A DNA stretch of 64,000 bases from Valencia hispanica (taxonomy: Eukaryota > Chordata > Actinopteri > Cyprinodontiformes > Valenciidae): positions 28,100,501 through 28,164,500 of the forward strand of contig OY747722.1 of assembly GCA_963556495.2 (NCBI GenBank), given 5' to 3'. The notes under the pieces are model-generated. The model was not told where the DNA came from, searched no databases, and saw only the letters and a list, made by a program, of their open reading frames with translations. A program made the position numbers and the translations under genes. Below, in pieces: positions 29,644 to 41,789 of this stretch. Each line of letters begins with the position of its first letter. Position 1 is the stretch's first letter.

Positions 29644-31165
29644 TAAAGTCTATTGTAGGGTGCAAAAGCAGGTGTGAAAAAATGCTGTAAACAAAGAATG
29701 CTTTCAAAAATGGACGTTTGTATCATTTATTTTCATCAAACAAAATGCAGTGAATGAACAACAGAGAAGTCTAAATCAAATCATTATTTGGTGTGACCAC
29801 CCTTTGCCTTAAAAAGAATTTCTTCTAGATACACTTGCATACAGTTTTTGAAGGAACTCGGCTGGTAGGTTGTTCCAAACATCTTGGAGAACTAACAACA
29901 GATCTTTTGTGGATCTAGGCTTCCTCACATCATTCCGTCTCTTCATGTAATCCTAGACACACACCATGATGTTGAGATCAGGGCTCTGTGGGGCCATACC
30001 AACACTTCCAGGACTTCTTGTTCTTTACGCTGAAGATAGTTCTTAATGACTAACTGTGTGCTTGTGGTCATTGTCCTGCTGCAGAATACATTTGGGGCTA
30101 AACATATGACCCCCTAGATGCTTTTGCAGGATGGATAAGTATTTGCCTGCATTTCCCAGCATTGAGAACACCATTAATCGTGACCAAATCTCCAATTCCA
30201 TTTGCAGAAATGCCACCCCAAACGTTCAAGGAACCTCCACCATGCTTCTCTGTTGCTTGCAGACTCTCAACATTGTGCCGCTCTCCAGCTCTTCGACAGA
30301 CAAACTGCCTTCTGCTATGGCCAGATATTTCAAATTTTGACTCATCAGTCCAGAGCAGCTGCTGCCATTTTTCTGCGCCCCCGTTCCTATGTTTTTATGC
30401 ATACTTGAGTCATTTGGCCTTGTTTCCATGTCGGAGGTATGGCTTTTTGGCTGCAACTCTTCCATGAAGGCCACTTCTGGTCAGACTTCTCCGGACAGTA
30501 GATGGGTGTACCTGGGTCCCACTGCTTTCTGCCAGTTCTGAGCTGATGGCAATGCTGGACATCTTCAGATTTCGAAGGGTAATACGCTTGATGTGTCTTT
30601 CATCTGCTGCACCAAGTTTCCTTGGCCGACCACTGAGTCTACGATTCCTCAACGTTGCCAGTTTCTTTGTGCTTTTTCAAAAGAGTTCGAACAGCACATC
30701 TTGAAACCCCAGTCTGCTTTTAAATCTTTGGTAGAGACCTTGCTGATGCAGAATAACTTGTTGCTGTGCTCAATCTTGACATGACATGAAACTTATCTTC
30801 CACAACCTCACCTTGGTAGCAGAGTTCGGCTGTTCCTCGCCCAGTTTTAAGCCTCCTACACAGCTGTTTCTGTTTCAGTTAATGACTGTGGCATTGATGA
30901 TCATTAGCACCTGTTTGGTATAATTGGTTGATCATACAACTGACTATAATCCTACAAAATCCCTGATGTTGTGCAAGTGTACCTATCAGAATTGATGCTA
31001 GTTTGAAAGCAAAAGGTAGTAACACCAAATATTGATTTGATTTACATTTCTTTTGTTTGCTCACTTTGCATGTTTAATTTGTTAAAAATACACATTTATA
31101 TTTCTGAAAGCATTCTTTGTTGCAGCATTTCTTCACACCTGCCTAAAACTTTTGCACAGTACTGT
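29644..31165 (-). mobile_element. Tc1-type transposon, nearly full length, decayed
   Basis: Terminal inverted repeats: GGGTGCAAAAGCAGGTGTGA at the left and, on the other strand at the right end (~31100-31165), GTGCAAAAGTTTTAGGCAGG then GTGTGAAGAAATGCTG. On the minus strand the transposase remnant includes LSGRPRKLGAADERHIKRIT, then a DESKFEI-like segment, HGGGSLNVWGG, LQQDNDHKHT and a NSFKAKGGHT-type end, in shifted frames with stops. It cannot encode a working enzyme. Confidence 0.85.
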
Positions 31166-31959
31166 GCTCAGGATCGGCTTACTGTCAGCAGGTGGTAATG
31201 ATGCCAGGGAGAAGAAGCTAGAAGTCCGGGACGTCTGCGAGATCTTCCCAGCAAGTTCCAGGAGGAGATGAGGGATCCTGAGAGTGAGGACTGAGTTCTG
31301 AGGGCGGACAGGCAGCGCTTGATGTTGGAGCGAGAACACGGGTGAACTAGGAGCCAGAGGTCTGTCAGACATGGAAGGAGAACCAGAGCTTATGGGGAAG
31401 CTGGAGAACAAATCACAGATAGATGACTGGTAATACAGGGTGGTGGTCACGGAGGAACCTTCAAGGGTGCACAGGTAGGACTAACTCGGGTAAGAATTAC
31501 TTTTAACTTGGAAATTCCTAGGAGACACGGAGGGCTAGAGGTTACCATGGAGATGCAACACAATCGCAAAGAAGGTCTTCTTCTTCTTCTAAATTTTATT
31601 GGCGGTTGGCAAACAACCAAATAGTGGATTACCGCCAACAACTGGTGTGGAGTGTGGACTGGAACGTAGCAAAGAAGATCTGACAGTCAGCTTCCTTTAA
31701 ACACCCGCTGATGAGCCTCAATGAGGTGCAGCTGGGATCAGCTGCCAGGCACAGCTTTGCCCTTGAGTTTGATGGACAGGTCCTCAACTCAAGCAGGACC
31801 CCTGGTGGAGAATCACTGGAAGGAAGGACAGACGGACAGAACAAACACCCCAGACTTCTAACAGTTTGATTATTTCCCTCCAGTTTTATTTTCGCACCCA
31901 AGGTTATTTCACAAAGAGAATCCTCACTAGATGAGTCAAATTCAATCAAATTATTACAT
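31166..31959. other. Repeat-like sequence of unknown class
   Basis: GC-richer than its surroundings. A subsegment, 31570-31655 (AAATTTTATTGGCGGTTGGC then AACCAAATAGTGGATTACCG), resembles a dispersed fish repeat that appears to sit inside another one. I cannot assign a family. Confidence 0.35.
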
Positions 31960-32095
31960 CCATCCATCCATTTTCCATACCCGTCCATCCTATGTAGGGT
32001 TGCGGGGCGGCTGGTGCCTATCTCCAGCAGTCAAGGGGCGAGAGGCAGGGTACACCCTGGACAGGTCGCCAGTCCATCGCAGCAAATTATTACAA
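31960..32095 (-). repeat. Dispersed repeat with (CATC)n, inverted copy
   Basis: Starts with CATCCATCCATTTTCC and continues with GGTGCCTATCTCCAGCAGTC and AGGGTACACCCTGGACAGGT, the reverse complement of the repeat at 20926 and 47806. Confidence 0.7.
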
Positions 32096-32944
32096 TGCAT
32101 TACAATTAAATACATTTTTACAGTGCAAATTCAAATAAATTATGCCAGTTTGTTAAAGCGATATCAACCCCAAAAAGCCATTAAATGAGTCATTGTGGAC
32201 TTAAGACCATCATTTTTGTTCAGTTTTGAAAAAAAAGTTCTTGATTTTGTTTGTTTCTGCCTTTAAACTGCAAATACAATTAAGACAGAAAGTTACAAGT
32301 CAGCATTTTATAAAATCTCACAAACCTACTATATGATTTATTAACAAAATATGGAAAGTGGGACTCAAAATCACAGGAAGTGATATCAATGCAACAATAT
32401 GAGAAAAAGTTTTAAATAAATCTATTATACAACAGTATTAATTTTCTAGTATTTCTTGGTCCAAGGTTTCTAATGGTATAAAATTGCCATATACTGTAGC
32501 CATGGCCTCCATAAAATAAGATTAAGACCACTGTACGGTCTACAGAACCTCAATGACCATTCACATTTTGCTGGATCACAGAAAATTAAGGCAATTATGT
32601 TGCTGCTGAGCTGCTTGCTAAACCTAATTTGTATAGGAGCTTTCTGCACCCCCATAATAAGTTTCAGCCTTACTGTGGATAAGAAAACACCAGTAGTGTT
32701 TACTTCAGCTTTTCAGCATCTCGAGTGAATGCAAGCACTGCGCACATTCAAGAATGCCATTCTGTACAGATATCTGAGAGAGTGCAGTCAGGAATAACTA
32801 TGCACTCAAAATTATTATTTTTTTTTTTACTGTTTACTGTGAGCTGTTCTTACAAAGTCTCTGAAGCCTAAAGCTTTTGTTTGTAAACTATGTCGACCTT
32901 CGCTTTGACAGCATCTCCTGGAAGTGTCTTTTGATTTCCTAGTC

Positions 32945-34560
32945 TATGTGCAATTTGGAGGTGTGGGCACTTCTCCCGGGCTGGGATCTACAGGTCCTTC
33001 TCAAAAAATTAACATATTGTGTTAAAGTTCATTCTTTTCCATAATGTAATGATAAAAATTAAACTTTTATATATTTTAGATTCGTTTCACTCTCAGGTCT
33101 TTTATTGTTTTAAAACTGATGATTTTGGCATACAGCTCATGAAAACCCAAAATTCCTATCTCAAAAAATTAGCATATCATGAAAAGGTTCTCTAAACGAA
33201 TATTTACCTAATCATCTGAATCAACTAATTAACTCTAAACACCTGCAAAAGATTCCTGAGGCTTTCAAAAACTCCCAGCCTGGTTAATTACTCAAAACCG
33301 CAATCACGGGTAAGACTGCTGACCTGACTGCTGCCCAGAAGGCCATCATTGACACCCTCAAGCAAGAGGGTAAGACACAGAAAGAAATTTCTGAACGAAT
33401 AGGCTGTTCCCAGAGTGCTGTATCAAGGCACCTCAGTGGGAAGTCTGTGGGAAGGAAAAAGTGTGGCAGAAAACGCTGCACAACGAGAAGAGGTGACCGG
33501 ACCCTGAGGAAGATTGTGGAGAAGGACCGATTCCAGACCTTGGGGGACCTGCGGAAGCAGTGGACTGAGTCTGGAGTAGAAACATCCAGAGCCAACGTGC
33601 ACAGGCGTGTGCAGGAAATGGGCTACAGGTGCCGCATTCCCCAGGTCAAGCCACTTTTGAACCAGAAACAGCGGCAGAAGCGCCTGACCTGGGCTACAGA
33701 GAAGCAGCACTGGACTGTTGCTCAGTGGTCCAAAGTACTTTTTTTGGATGAAAGCAAATTTTGCATGTCATTCAGAAATCAAGGTGCCAGAATCTGGAGG
33801 AAGACTGGGGAGAAGGAAATGTGTCGTCAACTAACACACAGACAAACAAATAAACCCAGGCGAAAACATAACATTAGTACTTGACAGTTCCTGGAAGCTC
33901 TGACCAACCAAAGAAAAGTAAAGTACAAACAAACGGTGGTATTTTTAAATAGACAATTAGCATCTCTTTTTTTCTTCCCTAAATAAATGTGTCCAAATTA
34001 AAAGTTGTATTTTTGCACATGTTGTATTGAGATTAATTCATTTTAAGTCTATTAACACACATATAGACAGAGCCCAGTAAAGGTGGAGGATGTTGTCTAG
34101 ATTCTCTGACCTATAATCCTCACCTGAATGATTAGTTGTGTTGATTGGTTCCATCAGTCTTACATAAAGCAACTCAACAGGCATTATAACGAGGTAGAGC
34201 AGATCCATAAGAACAAGATTCACACCAAGAACCTTGGAAGCAAAGTTTTACAGATATGGTATGAGTTAGGCATTCAGATGGACAATCCCCTACAGATAAT
34301 TCTCTAATTCCCAGGTCCAAAACTCATTAAGTATGAGGGGTGCAGCACTATAAAGCTGTTTGCATGCATGTAATGTTGCTATGCTTTCCTTTCCTGAAAC
34401 ATGGGTTTAATTTAACACAGAGATGCCAATAAATACGATGCAATCTTCAGGTCCTTTGCACATAGATTTCAGTTGGCACAAGCCATCTTTTGAAGTAGAG
34501 CTTCCTGCTAGCGAGAAGCGCCCACACCTCCATATTGCGCATATATGCTAGTTAGTGAGA
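32945..34560. repeat. Inverted segments flanking the truncated Tc1
   Basis: GGAGGTGTGGGCACTTCTC (about 32957-32975) recurs inverted at 34503-34545, where the minus strand reads GGAGGTGTGGGCGCTTCTCG. These may be the inverted repeats of a larger element that received the Tc1 insertion. Ends are not defined. Confidence 0.35.
32987..33821 (+). mobile_element. Tc1-type transposon, 5' half only
   Basis: Starts in the inverted repeat TACAGGTCCTTCTCAAAAAA and runs through GKTADLTAAQKAIIDTLKQE, QKEISERIGCSQSAVSRHL and LGDLRKQWTESGVETSRANV to VLFLDESKFCMSFRN, containing the first catalytic Asp. The start codon is ACG instead of ATG. Similarity ends abruptly after GGAGAAGGAAATG (33821), so the second Asp, the Glu and the right inverted repeat are lost. 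The remaining frame is open, so loss of the 3' half may be recent. Confidence 0.88.
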
Positions 34561-36700
34561 GAAAATGGGGAGTATTATAGGCTATGGTTTAAACACCAAA
34601 TGTATTTTTCCATGCTGTCAAAGAGCAGCATGGGTATGATATACTGCATAGTAACAGGAAGGAGAAACAACACAGATGTCTCAACAACTTCGAGCTTTAG
34701 AGCCTCTGTGTGATCAGTGAAGAACCCAGTGACTGCACTCGCTGAGATATGTTTACAGACTTCAAATTATTACACAGAATGGTGTGCTCAGGAGTGCTCG
34801 GTGATTTGTACAGAACCCCACTTACCTATCTCATCTCATGCTGCTGATAGGCAGAAGTAAATACTGATGGTGCTTACGCCTCTACAGCAAGGCTGAAACA
34901 GATTGGGGAGGTACGGAAGCCTCCCATACGGAGTACATAGGGAAATTCTGCAGATTATGGAATTTGTGGGGAAGTCCTGAAAACCATAGGTTGGCCTTAA
35001 TCAAATGTGAAGGGGGCCATAATAGAACCTGATGGTAGCCTTTAATAATTTTCTTCTCAGTGAAGGTTTTTGAGTTTGACCCGAACAGGCATATACAGTA
35101 TGGTATATTTTATATTTATATTCAACAGTGTTAACATTCATAAACGACTAGTTCAAATCACAATTTTCCTTTTTTAGCGACATGAAAAAAAACAGTAGCA
35201 TACTGTTATCAAGCATACCAAGTCAGAAATGTACAAATTAGGGGCGGACTGAACATTCTTAGCTGTTAGTTGTTTTTGGAGATTGTGTGAACTTTGTGTG
35301 TGTTTGCCTCCACGTACTGTGGGCTGAGTATTTGAATAACAATAAAATAAATACCAGTGAATTTGAATAGGATTTCACCTTATACGCCTATCAGTACTTA
35401 GCACTGCAGCTGTTTCTCCACATCCAGTTGTTGATAGGGTTGTAAAAAGCAAATACATTAGGAAGGAATGCCATATTTATGAAACATTGGATCAGCTATC
35501 AGCTCAAACATTAGTTCTCATAATGTGCTTTGCACTTTTATATTAAACAAATTGTCCAAATATCCATTGCATATATTATGATTCCCTGCATCTGCAAGTC
35601 TAAACTTGACTACCTCTTTGTAGTGAATACCCAGTGATCTTCGACAGTCCCGTCAGAGGGGCGAGGTACTGACAGGTTGGGAATCACTGCAGCAGAGAAA
35701 ATTTAGCAGAAATATTTTTGGAAGCAGAAACGCCTCAGTGCTCAAGCTGAGCATCCCTGCAGTTTAGAGGATATTTTCAGACTTTTCACCACGCATCTGA
35801 TGTGCTTCGATCTTTGGGGCCCCTTTGCCAGGATAAAGCTGGTGGAGTGTTTCAACTAAACAGGATAAAACACATTTTCTCAAGACTAAAGACACCTTAA
35901 TTTAGCTTAGCGTTTATCTTTATCTTGGCATAGAGTTAAACATAAGCAGAACAAAATCTCTACTGCTCTAATTATTCTTTTTTGGTCAATCCACTCGTTT
36001 AGAATTATTTTAAGGTACATGTCTACAGTTTAATCACATTTTGAACAGCAATTTTTAATTCTGTGTGTAAGTGAAGGGGGAAAAACAATTATATATAAAA
36101 TATCTCTTACCTCTTAAAGGTTTCTCAATCTTCTCTCACTCCTGCAAAACGTTCAGCCTCCACAAAATACAAACACATTCGAACCAAGCAGACACAAAAC
36201 AAATGAGCAGGTGTTCACTGTTGATTTTTTTTCCACACCCCAAAATGCAAAGATCATCTTCTTGTTTGTCTGTTGGAAGATGAAACACTGTTATACATGC
36301 AGGTAGGGGAACTAAAGTGTAGAGGGTTCTTTTCTTTTTTTTAAATAAAAGGTAAATAATGAAGCAATAAACTGGGGATGCTGTTAATTCTTTACCATTA
36401 AAAAGGGGGTGTTGTTGCATCCATAACTGAGCAACGGCATAATTGATGCGGATGCACTGACATTACTTAATCAGTGAGGTGCAATTTACAGTTTTTCCAG
36501 AACATTTTTTAGGATCTTGAAAGTCAAGTTATGACTCCCTGAATCAAGAGCTTCTGTTTGAGCAGACTACACAGTAGTTTTGGGCTCTGCTGCTCTAGAT
36601 TGGGTGCAATCTATTTTTAGATGTCTTGCAATGTAAACATGGATGATTATGAATGATATTTCTAAACTCTTCATGTTAGGTAATAACAAAATTTTCAGAA
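33822..36700. other. Intergenic stretch, no gene seen
   Basis: AT-rich sequence. One small remnant at 35631-35692 has CCAGTGATC at its left and GGGAATCACTG at its right, like the ends of a hAT MITE with a deleted centre. Nothing else is supportable. Confidence 0.45.
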
Positions 36701-37029
36701 TAACTTGCATCTGAACTAGGGCTGTCAGAATTAACGCATTAACGCGGGTCGATTAATTTGTAGAATTAACGCGATGAATTCTTTTAAAATGCAATTAACG
36801 CATGCACAAAATGACCTGCCCCGTTTATTCCACAATTCAACCCGCACTGCTTTCAGTGCTCGCTTGTCTCATAAACAGCATGGCAGACCCAAACTGCATC
36901 CGTGGTTCCATGTGACGTCTCTCATTATGGGTTCACGTCACTCCCTGCTCTGCTGTGGGAACCAGGGAGTAATGTAAAGGTTCCTTGTCAAACCATTTGC
37001 GGATAAACAAATAATCCCTCTATTATTCA

Positions 37030-37109
37030 GAAAAATTCAATTCAAAAACACTTTATTGAAATTAAGTGTTGTATCGTATTTTATGTAATTCTTCAAGGAG
37101 GTTTTGTAG
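37030..37109 (-). mobile_element. Rex1-like LINE 3' end, left piece
   Basis: AATTCAATTCAAAAACACTTTATTGAA is the inverted 3' tail, comparable to the copy at 3503. The next part of the same LINE continues at 39958; the gap is a hAT insertion. Confidence 0.75.
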
Positions 37110-38135
37110 CAGGGGCATCACTAGAACTAACACTGTACTGGGGCACACCTGGGGCACAAAGATTTCATGAGAGCGCGCAAAGTGCGCAAGAAAACAACAT
37201 TCAGGTCTTATTTATCATACAAAAACAAATAGTTCTTTAAATTATTTAATCATATCAGACTATGTTGTTGTCTAGATCTTTGATTAACCACCTGAAATGT
37301 ACTACGATAATGCATTTGACCTACTTGTGCACTATACTCTAGACTTCTAAACCATTACTGATAAAAGCTAAAAGGAAGAGCAATGAATCTTTTTGAAATA
37401 TCCATCTCAGTAAACATCTGCAAATTGAACAATTACAAAGTAAAAACATAAAATTAAATAAAGCACCCCTCCATCTCTGGGTTCTTTTATTTCCATAGTA
37501 GAAGAATAAATGAACAACTGTTGCGTGTCTCTTCAGGGACTCATTTTTTGGGAGGTAAGCTGTAACGTCTTGTTTTCATTTTTGCAAAGTGGTCAATCAC
37601 TTGGCTGCACTTAGTCTGAAGCAACATGAAAATATTACAGTTTATTGCTGTACAAATATGTACATAGCTCAGAGTCTCCTATCTGCATTTTTTTTGTCTT
37701 CAGTTTTCACATGTGAATATAATAACGAAAGCTGCTCCGTTTACAAAGTTATCCCACCCTTCCTTGTGACAAAAAAAGTCCCCCTGACCAAAAAGCATTC
37801 TGTAAGAAACTGACGGGTTTTTAGTTTTCCAAAATTGATATACTTACCTCCCAGGCAAGGGTCCTATAGTCATCCTGGCAATACTGCAGTTCTTTGTAGC
37901 TTAAATAGCATACTAAAGCCTTCATACTGACTTTTGGTGATAATTTGCAAATGTAGCCCATAATAATCTACACAGAGTCAGAGTTGGTTACTCTGACTCT
38001 ACATTTGCAAATGCAGCAAACTTATTTAAGTTTGCCATTAAACAATTGATCAAATCCCAGCACTGGCTGTTACCAGGATAAATGTTAATGTTAACGTTAA
38101 TGTGGACAATTATCATACCTCCCTCGTCCTCCTCA

Positions 38136-38852
38136 TGTTATGATCTGAGGTTTTAGTTATTTCATTTCCTTATTCAGTTCACCTTATTCCTTTAGTTACT
38201 ACTTGGTGTTTTTGTTGACACTTGTGTTTTTTCCTTCCACTACCTTTTTGCTCCCTCAGGTGCTCTTATGTTTGGTTTCTCATGTCTGTGTTCGTCCCTT
38301 ATTTATTTTCTTAGGTTCCTAGTGATACTTAGTCCCAGTTAGTTCTGTTTAATATTTAATTTCTTTTTCTAGTCCCTCTTTAAAGAATTCTTCCTTGTAG
38401 GTTTATTTCCTTAGTTCTGTTTTCTTCTCTCTAATGCGCTCCAGTTTCTCTTAGGTTCCTAGTTAGTTGTTATTCCTCTTTAGTATAATTCTCTGTCTAT
38501 TCTTATCCTTATGTTTTGCTCTTGGCCTTCCTTTGCTTCTCTAGCCATTCTGCCTTCTGTCCCAGCTACTGATTGTTTCCACCTCCTCTCTCCCTCTCAC
38601 CTGCTACTGCTTCTCCTAATTAGCCCTTAGCCCTCTCCCTGCTACTTCCACACCTCCTCAGTATACTTAAGCCTTCCTCCGACAGTCACTACTCGCTGGT
38701 TCTTTGTCAAACACCCCTGTCCTGTTCCTGTTTACCCGTCGCTGCATTTTTCTCATCCTCCTGAGTTTATGCAAGTTTGTTTTTCTGTTGTTTAATGAAT
38801 TAAAATTTCATTATTCGCTGCATTTGGATCTTTTCAAACACTTAACATGACA
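38136..38852 (+). mobile_element. Solo LTR, 717 bp, with perfect 5-bp target duplication
   Basis: Begins TGTTATGATC and ends AACATGACA, i.e. TG...CA with short inverted termini. CCTCA directly precedes (38131-38135) and follows (38853-38857). A TATACTTAAG motif (~38661) and an AATTAAA signal (~38800) sit where an LTR has promoter and poly(A) signals. The internal retrotransposon is gone, as after LTR-LTR recombination. A Gypsy-type origin is likely but not shown. Confidence 0.88.
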
Positions 38853-39049
38853 CCTCATCTCTCCTCACTGTTCCTCTGCCTCTGTTCAGGAAGAATTTTC
38901 TGACGTCCATCTCTGAATAGTTTATCAGAAGGCTATGTTGAGTTTTACAGTAGGACAGCGTCACAAACAGTATAGTTACTTTTACATGGCTCTCTCCACA
39001 GTATAAATCATTATTAATCGTCTGCATGTGTGCATGCAGCCTACGCATG

Positions 39050-39079
39050 GTGTGTGAGTGTGTGTGTGTGTGTGTGTGT
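39050..39079. repeat. (GT)n microsatellite, short
   Basis: About 14 GT units with one interruption. It is followed by a fish repeat with TTGTGAGGACC-type phrases (39090-39180). Confidence 0.9.
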
Positions 39080-39348
39080 ACACATGTATAGCTATACTTG
39101 TGAGGACCAACCTTTGACAGCCCACCACCCTTGTGTGGACATGTGTAGTTGTGAGGACATTTTGCCTGGTCCCCACAATGTTTAGCAAGCTATTAAACTC
39201 TACTAGTTAGGTTTAGAGGTATGGTGTGAATTAGGTTTAGGTTAGGGTTAGGCATGTATCAGTAAGGGTTAGGTTTAGGGAAAGTGTCTGGGTTAGGCAT
39301 AGTAAAATCAATGGAAGTCAATACAATGTCAACACAAGGATAGCAAGA

Positions 39349-39350
<2 letters not shown>

Positions 39351-39436
<86 letters not shown>

Positions 39437-39446
39437 TGTGTGTGTG
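39351..39446. repeat. (GT)n microsatellite, long
   Basis: About 47 GT units, nearly pure (one C and one G interruption). The open frame of His-Thr repeats across it is an artefact. Confidence 0.96.
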
Positions 39447-39957
39447 AGGGAGAGAGCACAAGCTGGTAAACCGTTGCTAGATTTAGGCTACAATGACACT
39501 AAGCATTGAAAAACAGGTGCCATTTATGTGGGCAACATTCTCTAACAGCGATCAACTTGTCATTTTTTCTGTCAAACAAGTTGTGAATTTGTTGTAACAT
39601 TAAAACAGGGGAGGACTTACTCTGTCCTCAAAGTGATGTGACGAGCTCCAGCGGTTTCCACTGTGTGTGTATGTGTACAACGAAACACTTGGAATCATGT
39701 GAACGATTTTCATTGGTTGTTGCGTTCAATCTTACCCAGCAACAGAGGTGCTATTTCCTGATTGGCTATTGTGGCCCTTTCTTTATTCTTTTCTTTTCTT
39801 TTTTTTCTTGGCTGGTAAGTGACAGGCTCGAATCATGACTAAAAGCAGGCACAGAGATGCGCTAATTCCAGCGAGAGCGGTCCTATAATTTTACTGGGGC
39901 ACTTGAGACTTTTACTAAGGCACGTGCCCCAGTGAATAAGGTTTAGTAACAGCCCCG

Positions 39958-40110
39958 TTTTGTAGATCCTGATGGCTGTGGGCAGGAAGGATCTCCTGTA
40001 GCAGTCTGTGTTGCAGCGAAACTGTAGAAGGCTTTGACTGAAGATACTCTGTTGTAGTATAGTCACATGAAGAGGATGCTCAGGATTGTCCAAAATTAAT
40101 AAGAAACAGT
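39958..40110 (-). mobile_element. Rex1-like LINE, right piece
   Basis: Minus-strand translation gives NPEHPLHVTILQQSIFSQSL, then RRSFLPTAIRIYKTG, the reverse transcriptase C-terminus, in phase with the tail piece at 37030-37109. Confidence 0.8.
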
Positions 40111-40735
40111 CAGCTTTACATTCACAAAATGTTAACCAGTTAGTTTGCCTTAGCAACTGGCTAAAAGATTAAAAGGTCAGATGTAAATGTGATAGTGGAG
40201 TTCAAAATAAAAGTTCCATGCATCTCTCCTGTATTTCCTTGAAAAAGTAGGGGTAACAGCTTCCAGTTTTGTCCTTTATTTACACCGAAGATGGTACTTT
40301 TTCAGTCATATTTAGGAATGTTAATTAATCCTGCTTAATTTACAGCTATCCTGTGATTAATTAGATTTAAATTTTTGATCATTTGACAGCTCTAATTTGA
40401 ACACATAGGAGAGTCACAGGGATACAGTATTCCTGCACAAGGAATGCAAATTGTTCAGTAAAGAGAAACTGACTCGGATAAGAACTGCTTACATTGCAAC
40501 TTTTAGGAAACTGCGAATCCCTTGCACTAAAATGAAACCAAAGCAAAGTCATAAGATCACTAAAAGCAGGTATAGCTCAAATGCAGATTGATCAGAAGGA
40601 TTTAGTTTAAGTTGCTAGTGAAGTGAGATATCTTGTAAAATGAGTGGTATGTTAGTGCTGAACATGGAGATGTCCACTAGCTTTTAAATTCAGAGTTAAA
40701 AAGAAAACTCTGTTATTTTGAAATAATTTCAATCA

Positions 40736-40965
40736 GTGTCGCAAAGCCAGTCCTTAAGGGCCACTATTCTGCCTGTTTTCAGTCGTTCAATGTTTCAACA
40801 CGCCTAAATCAAAGGATTGTTCATAACCAGGTCTCTGCAGAAGTTGATGGCGGGCCAAAGAGGTTGTCTAACCATCTGAATAACATTGGTTAGAGTGAGG
40901 AAACATCTCAAATCTAAAGAACAGCGGCCCCCGAGGCCTGGATCAGGACAACCTTGATGTAAATT
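40736..40965. mobile_element. Degraded hAT-type MITE
   Basis: CAGTGTCGCAAAGCCAGTCC at the left and GCGGCCCCCGAGGCCTGGAT at the right resemble the inverted arms of the MITE family at 54033. Internal similarity includes GGAAACATCT. No clean target duplication. Confidence 0.5.
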
Positions 40966-41179
40966 GTTTTACTCAATTTAAAATAGAAGATTTTAAGTTG
41001 AACTTGAAATAGAAGATTTTAAGTTGTGCTGCCTTCCACTCGTCCCAAAATGTATTTACATTCCATCAAGCTCTTGATAATATTGCATCTTTTCACAACA
41101 GTTAAACAAATCTATTATTGATTATAACATCACAACAAATGTACTTAAAAAAATCTGAACCAACCCTTAAGCTGAAGTG

Positions 41180-41460
41180 TAGGTTTACAAGTGGCCTAGT
41201 CAAAGTCTGGACTCAATCTTGATTAAGATGCTTTGGGCTATTCATGCTCGAAAATGTGGCTGAATGAAAACAATTCTGCATTGAAGGGTGGGACAAAACT
41301 CTTCAACAGAGATGTAAAAGACTCATTGCCACTTATTGCAAATTGCTTGATAGCAATTTTCGTAACCAAGTGGTGGCATGGCCAATTATTAGGTTTAGGG
41401 GGTGAATACTTTTTCTCATAGGGCCATGTTGTAGAACATGGTTTATGGTACCTTCTTTGA
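41180..41460 (+). mobile_element. Tc1-type relic, 3' part
   Basis: GTGGCCTAGTCAAAGTCTGG codes for the WPSQSPDLN region; then GTAAAAGACTCATTGCCACT and ATTAGGTTTAGGGGGTGAAT precede the inverted-repeat phrase CTCATAGGGCCATGTTG. The frame is broken. A minus-strand copy of the same family lies at 48680-49850. Confidence 0.75.
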
Positions 41461-41789
41461 AGAAGAACTTAACAATTTATGTTATTACCATTACCTGTGT
41501 AACCCATTTATTTGTTATTGTCCAATATAAAAAAGGTGAACATAATGTGACATTAAACAAAAATAGTTTTATTTAGCTGTTTTCATCTGACACAGCAGTT
41601 CACTTTAAGACTTAATGAAAAACTATGCAGCTCAAGCAGTTCAAAACTGAAAGTAACAGGTTTATTTGTGTTTTTAAGTTCCACCAATGAAACAAAAAGA
41701 AGAAGAAAAACCTTGCAAATATAACTTAAATGCATATACATGATATTGGTGGGAAACAAAAAGCAGAAGGTTATGGGGTTTATCTACAG

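Larger units (their letters stand above)
37110..39957. mobile_element. hAT-type element inside the LINE, perfect 8-bp target duplication
   Basis: Starts CAGGGGCATCACTAGAAC and ends with the inverted form of CGGGGCTGTTACTAAACC. TTTTGTAG stands at 37102-37109 and again at 39958-39965. The LINE reads continuously across the junction when the element is removed (compare GTTGTAGATGCTGATGGCTG in the copy at 3503). The element has no transposase and contains a solo LTR and GT repeats. Confidence 0.9.
36717..40394. mobile_element. hAT-type element, outermost of a four-level nest
   Basis: Starts TAGGGCTGTCAGAATTAACG and ends TTTGACAGCTCTA, giving inverted repeats TAGGGCTGTCA/TAGAGCTGTCA. The flanks ATCTGAAC (36709-36716) and ATTTGAAC (40395-40402) differ at one base and fit the 8-bp duplication of hAT elements. 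Without the nested insertions only ~640 bases remain, so it is non-autonomous. Confidence 0.8.

Noticed and set aside
39225..39290. TTAGGG-like interstitial telomere repeat
   Set aside because: Only scattered GGTTAGGGTTAGG phrases mixed with GGTTTAGG; better explained as part of a fish dispersed repeat next to GT tracts.
39259..39459. 66-codon His-Thr open frame
   Set aside because: Translation of the GT repeat.
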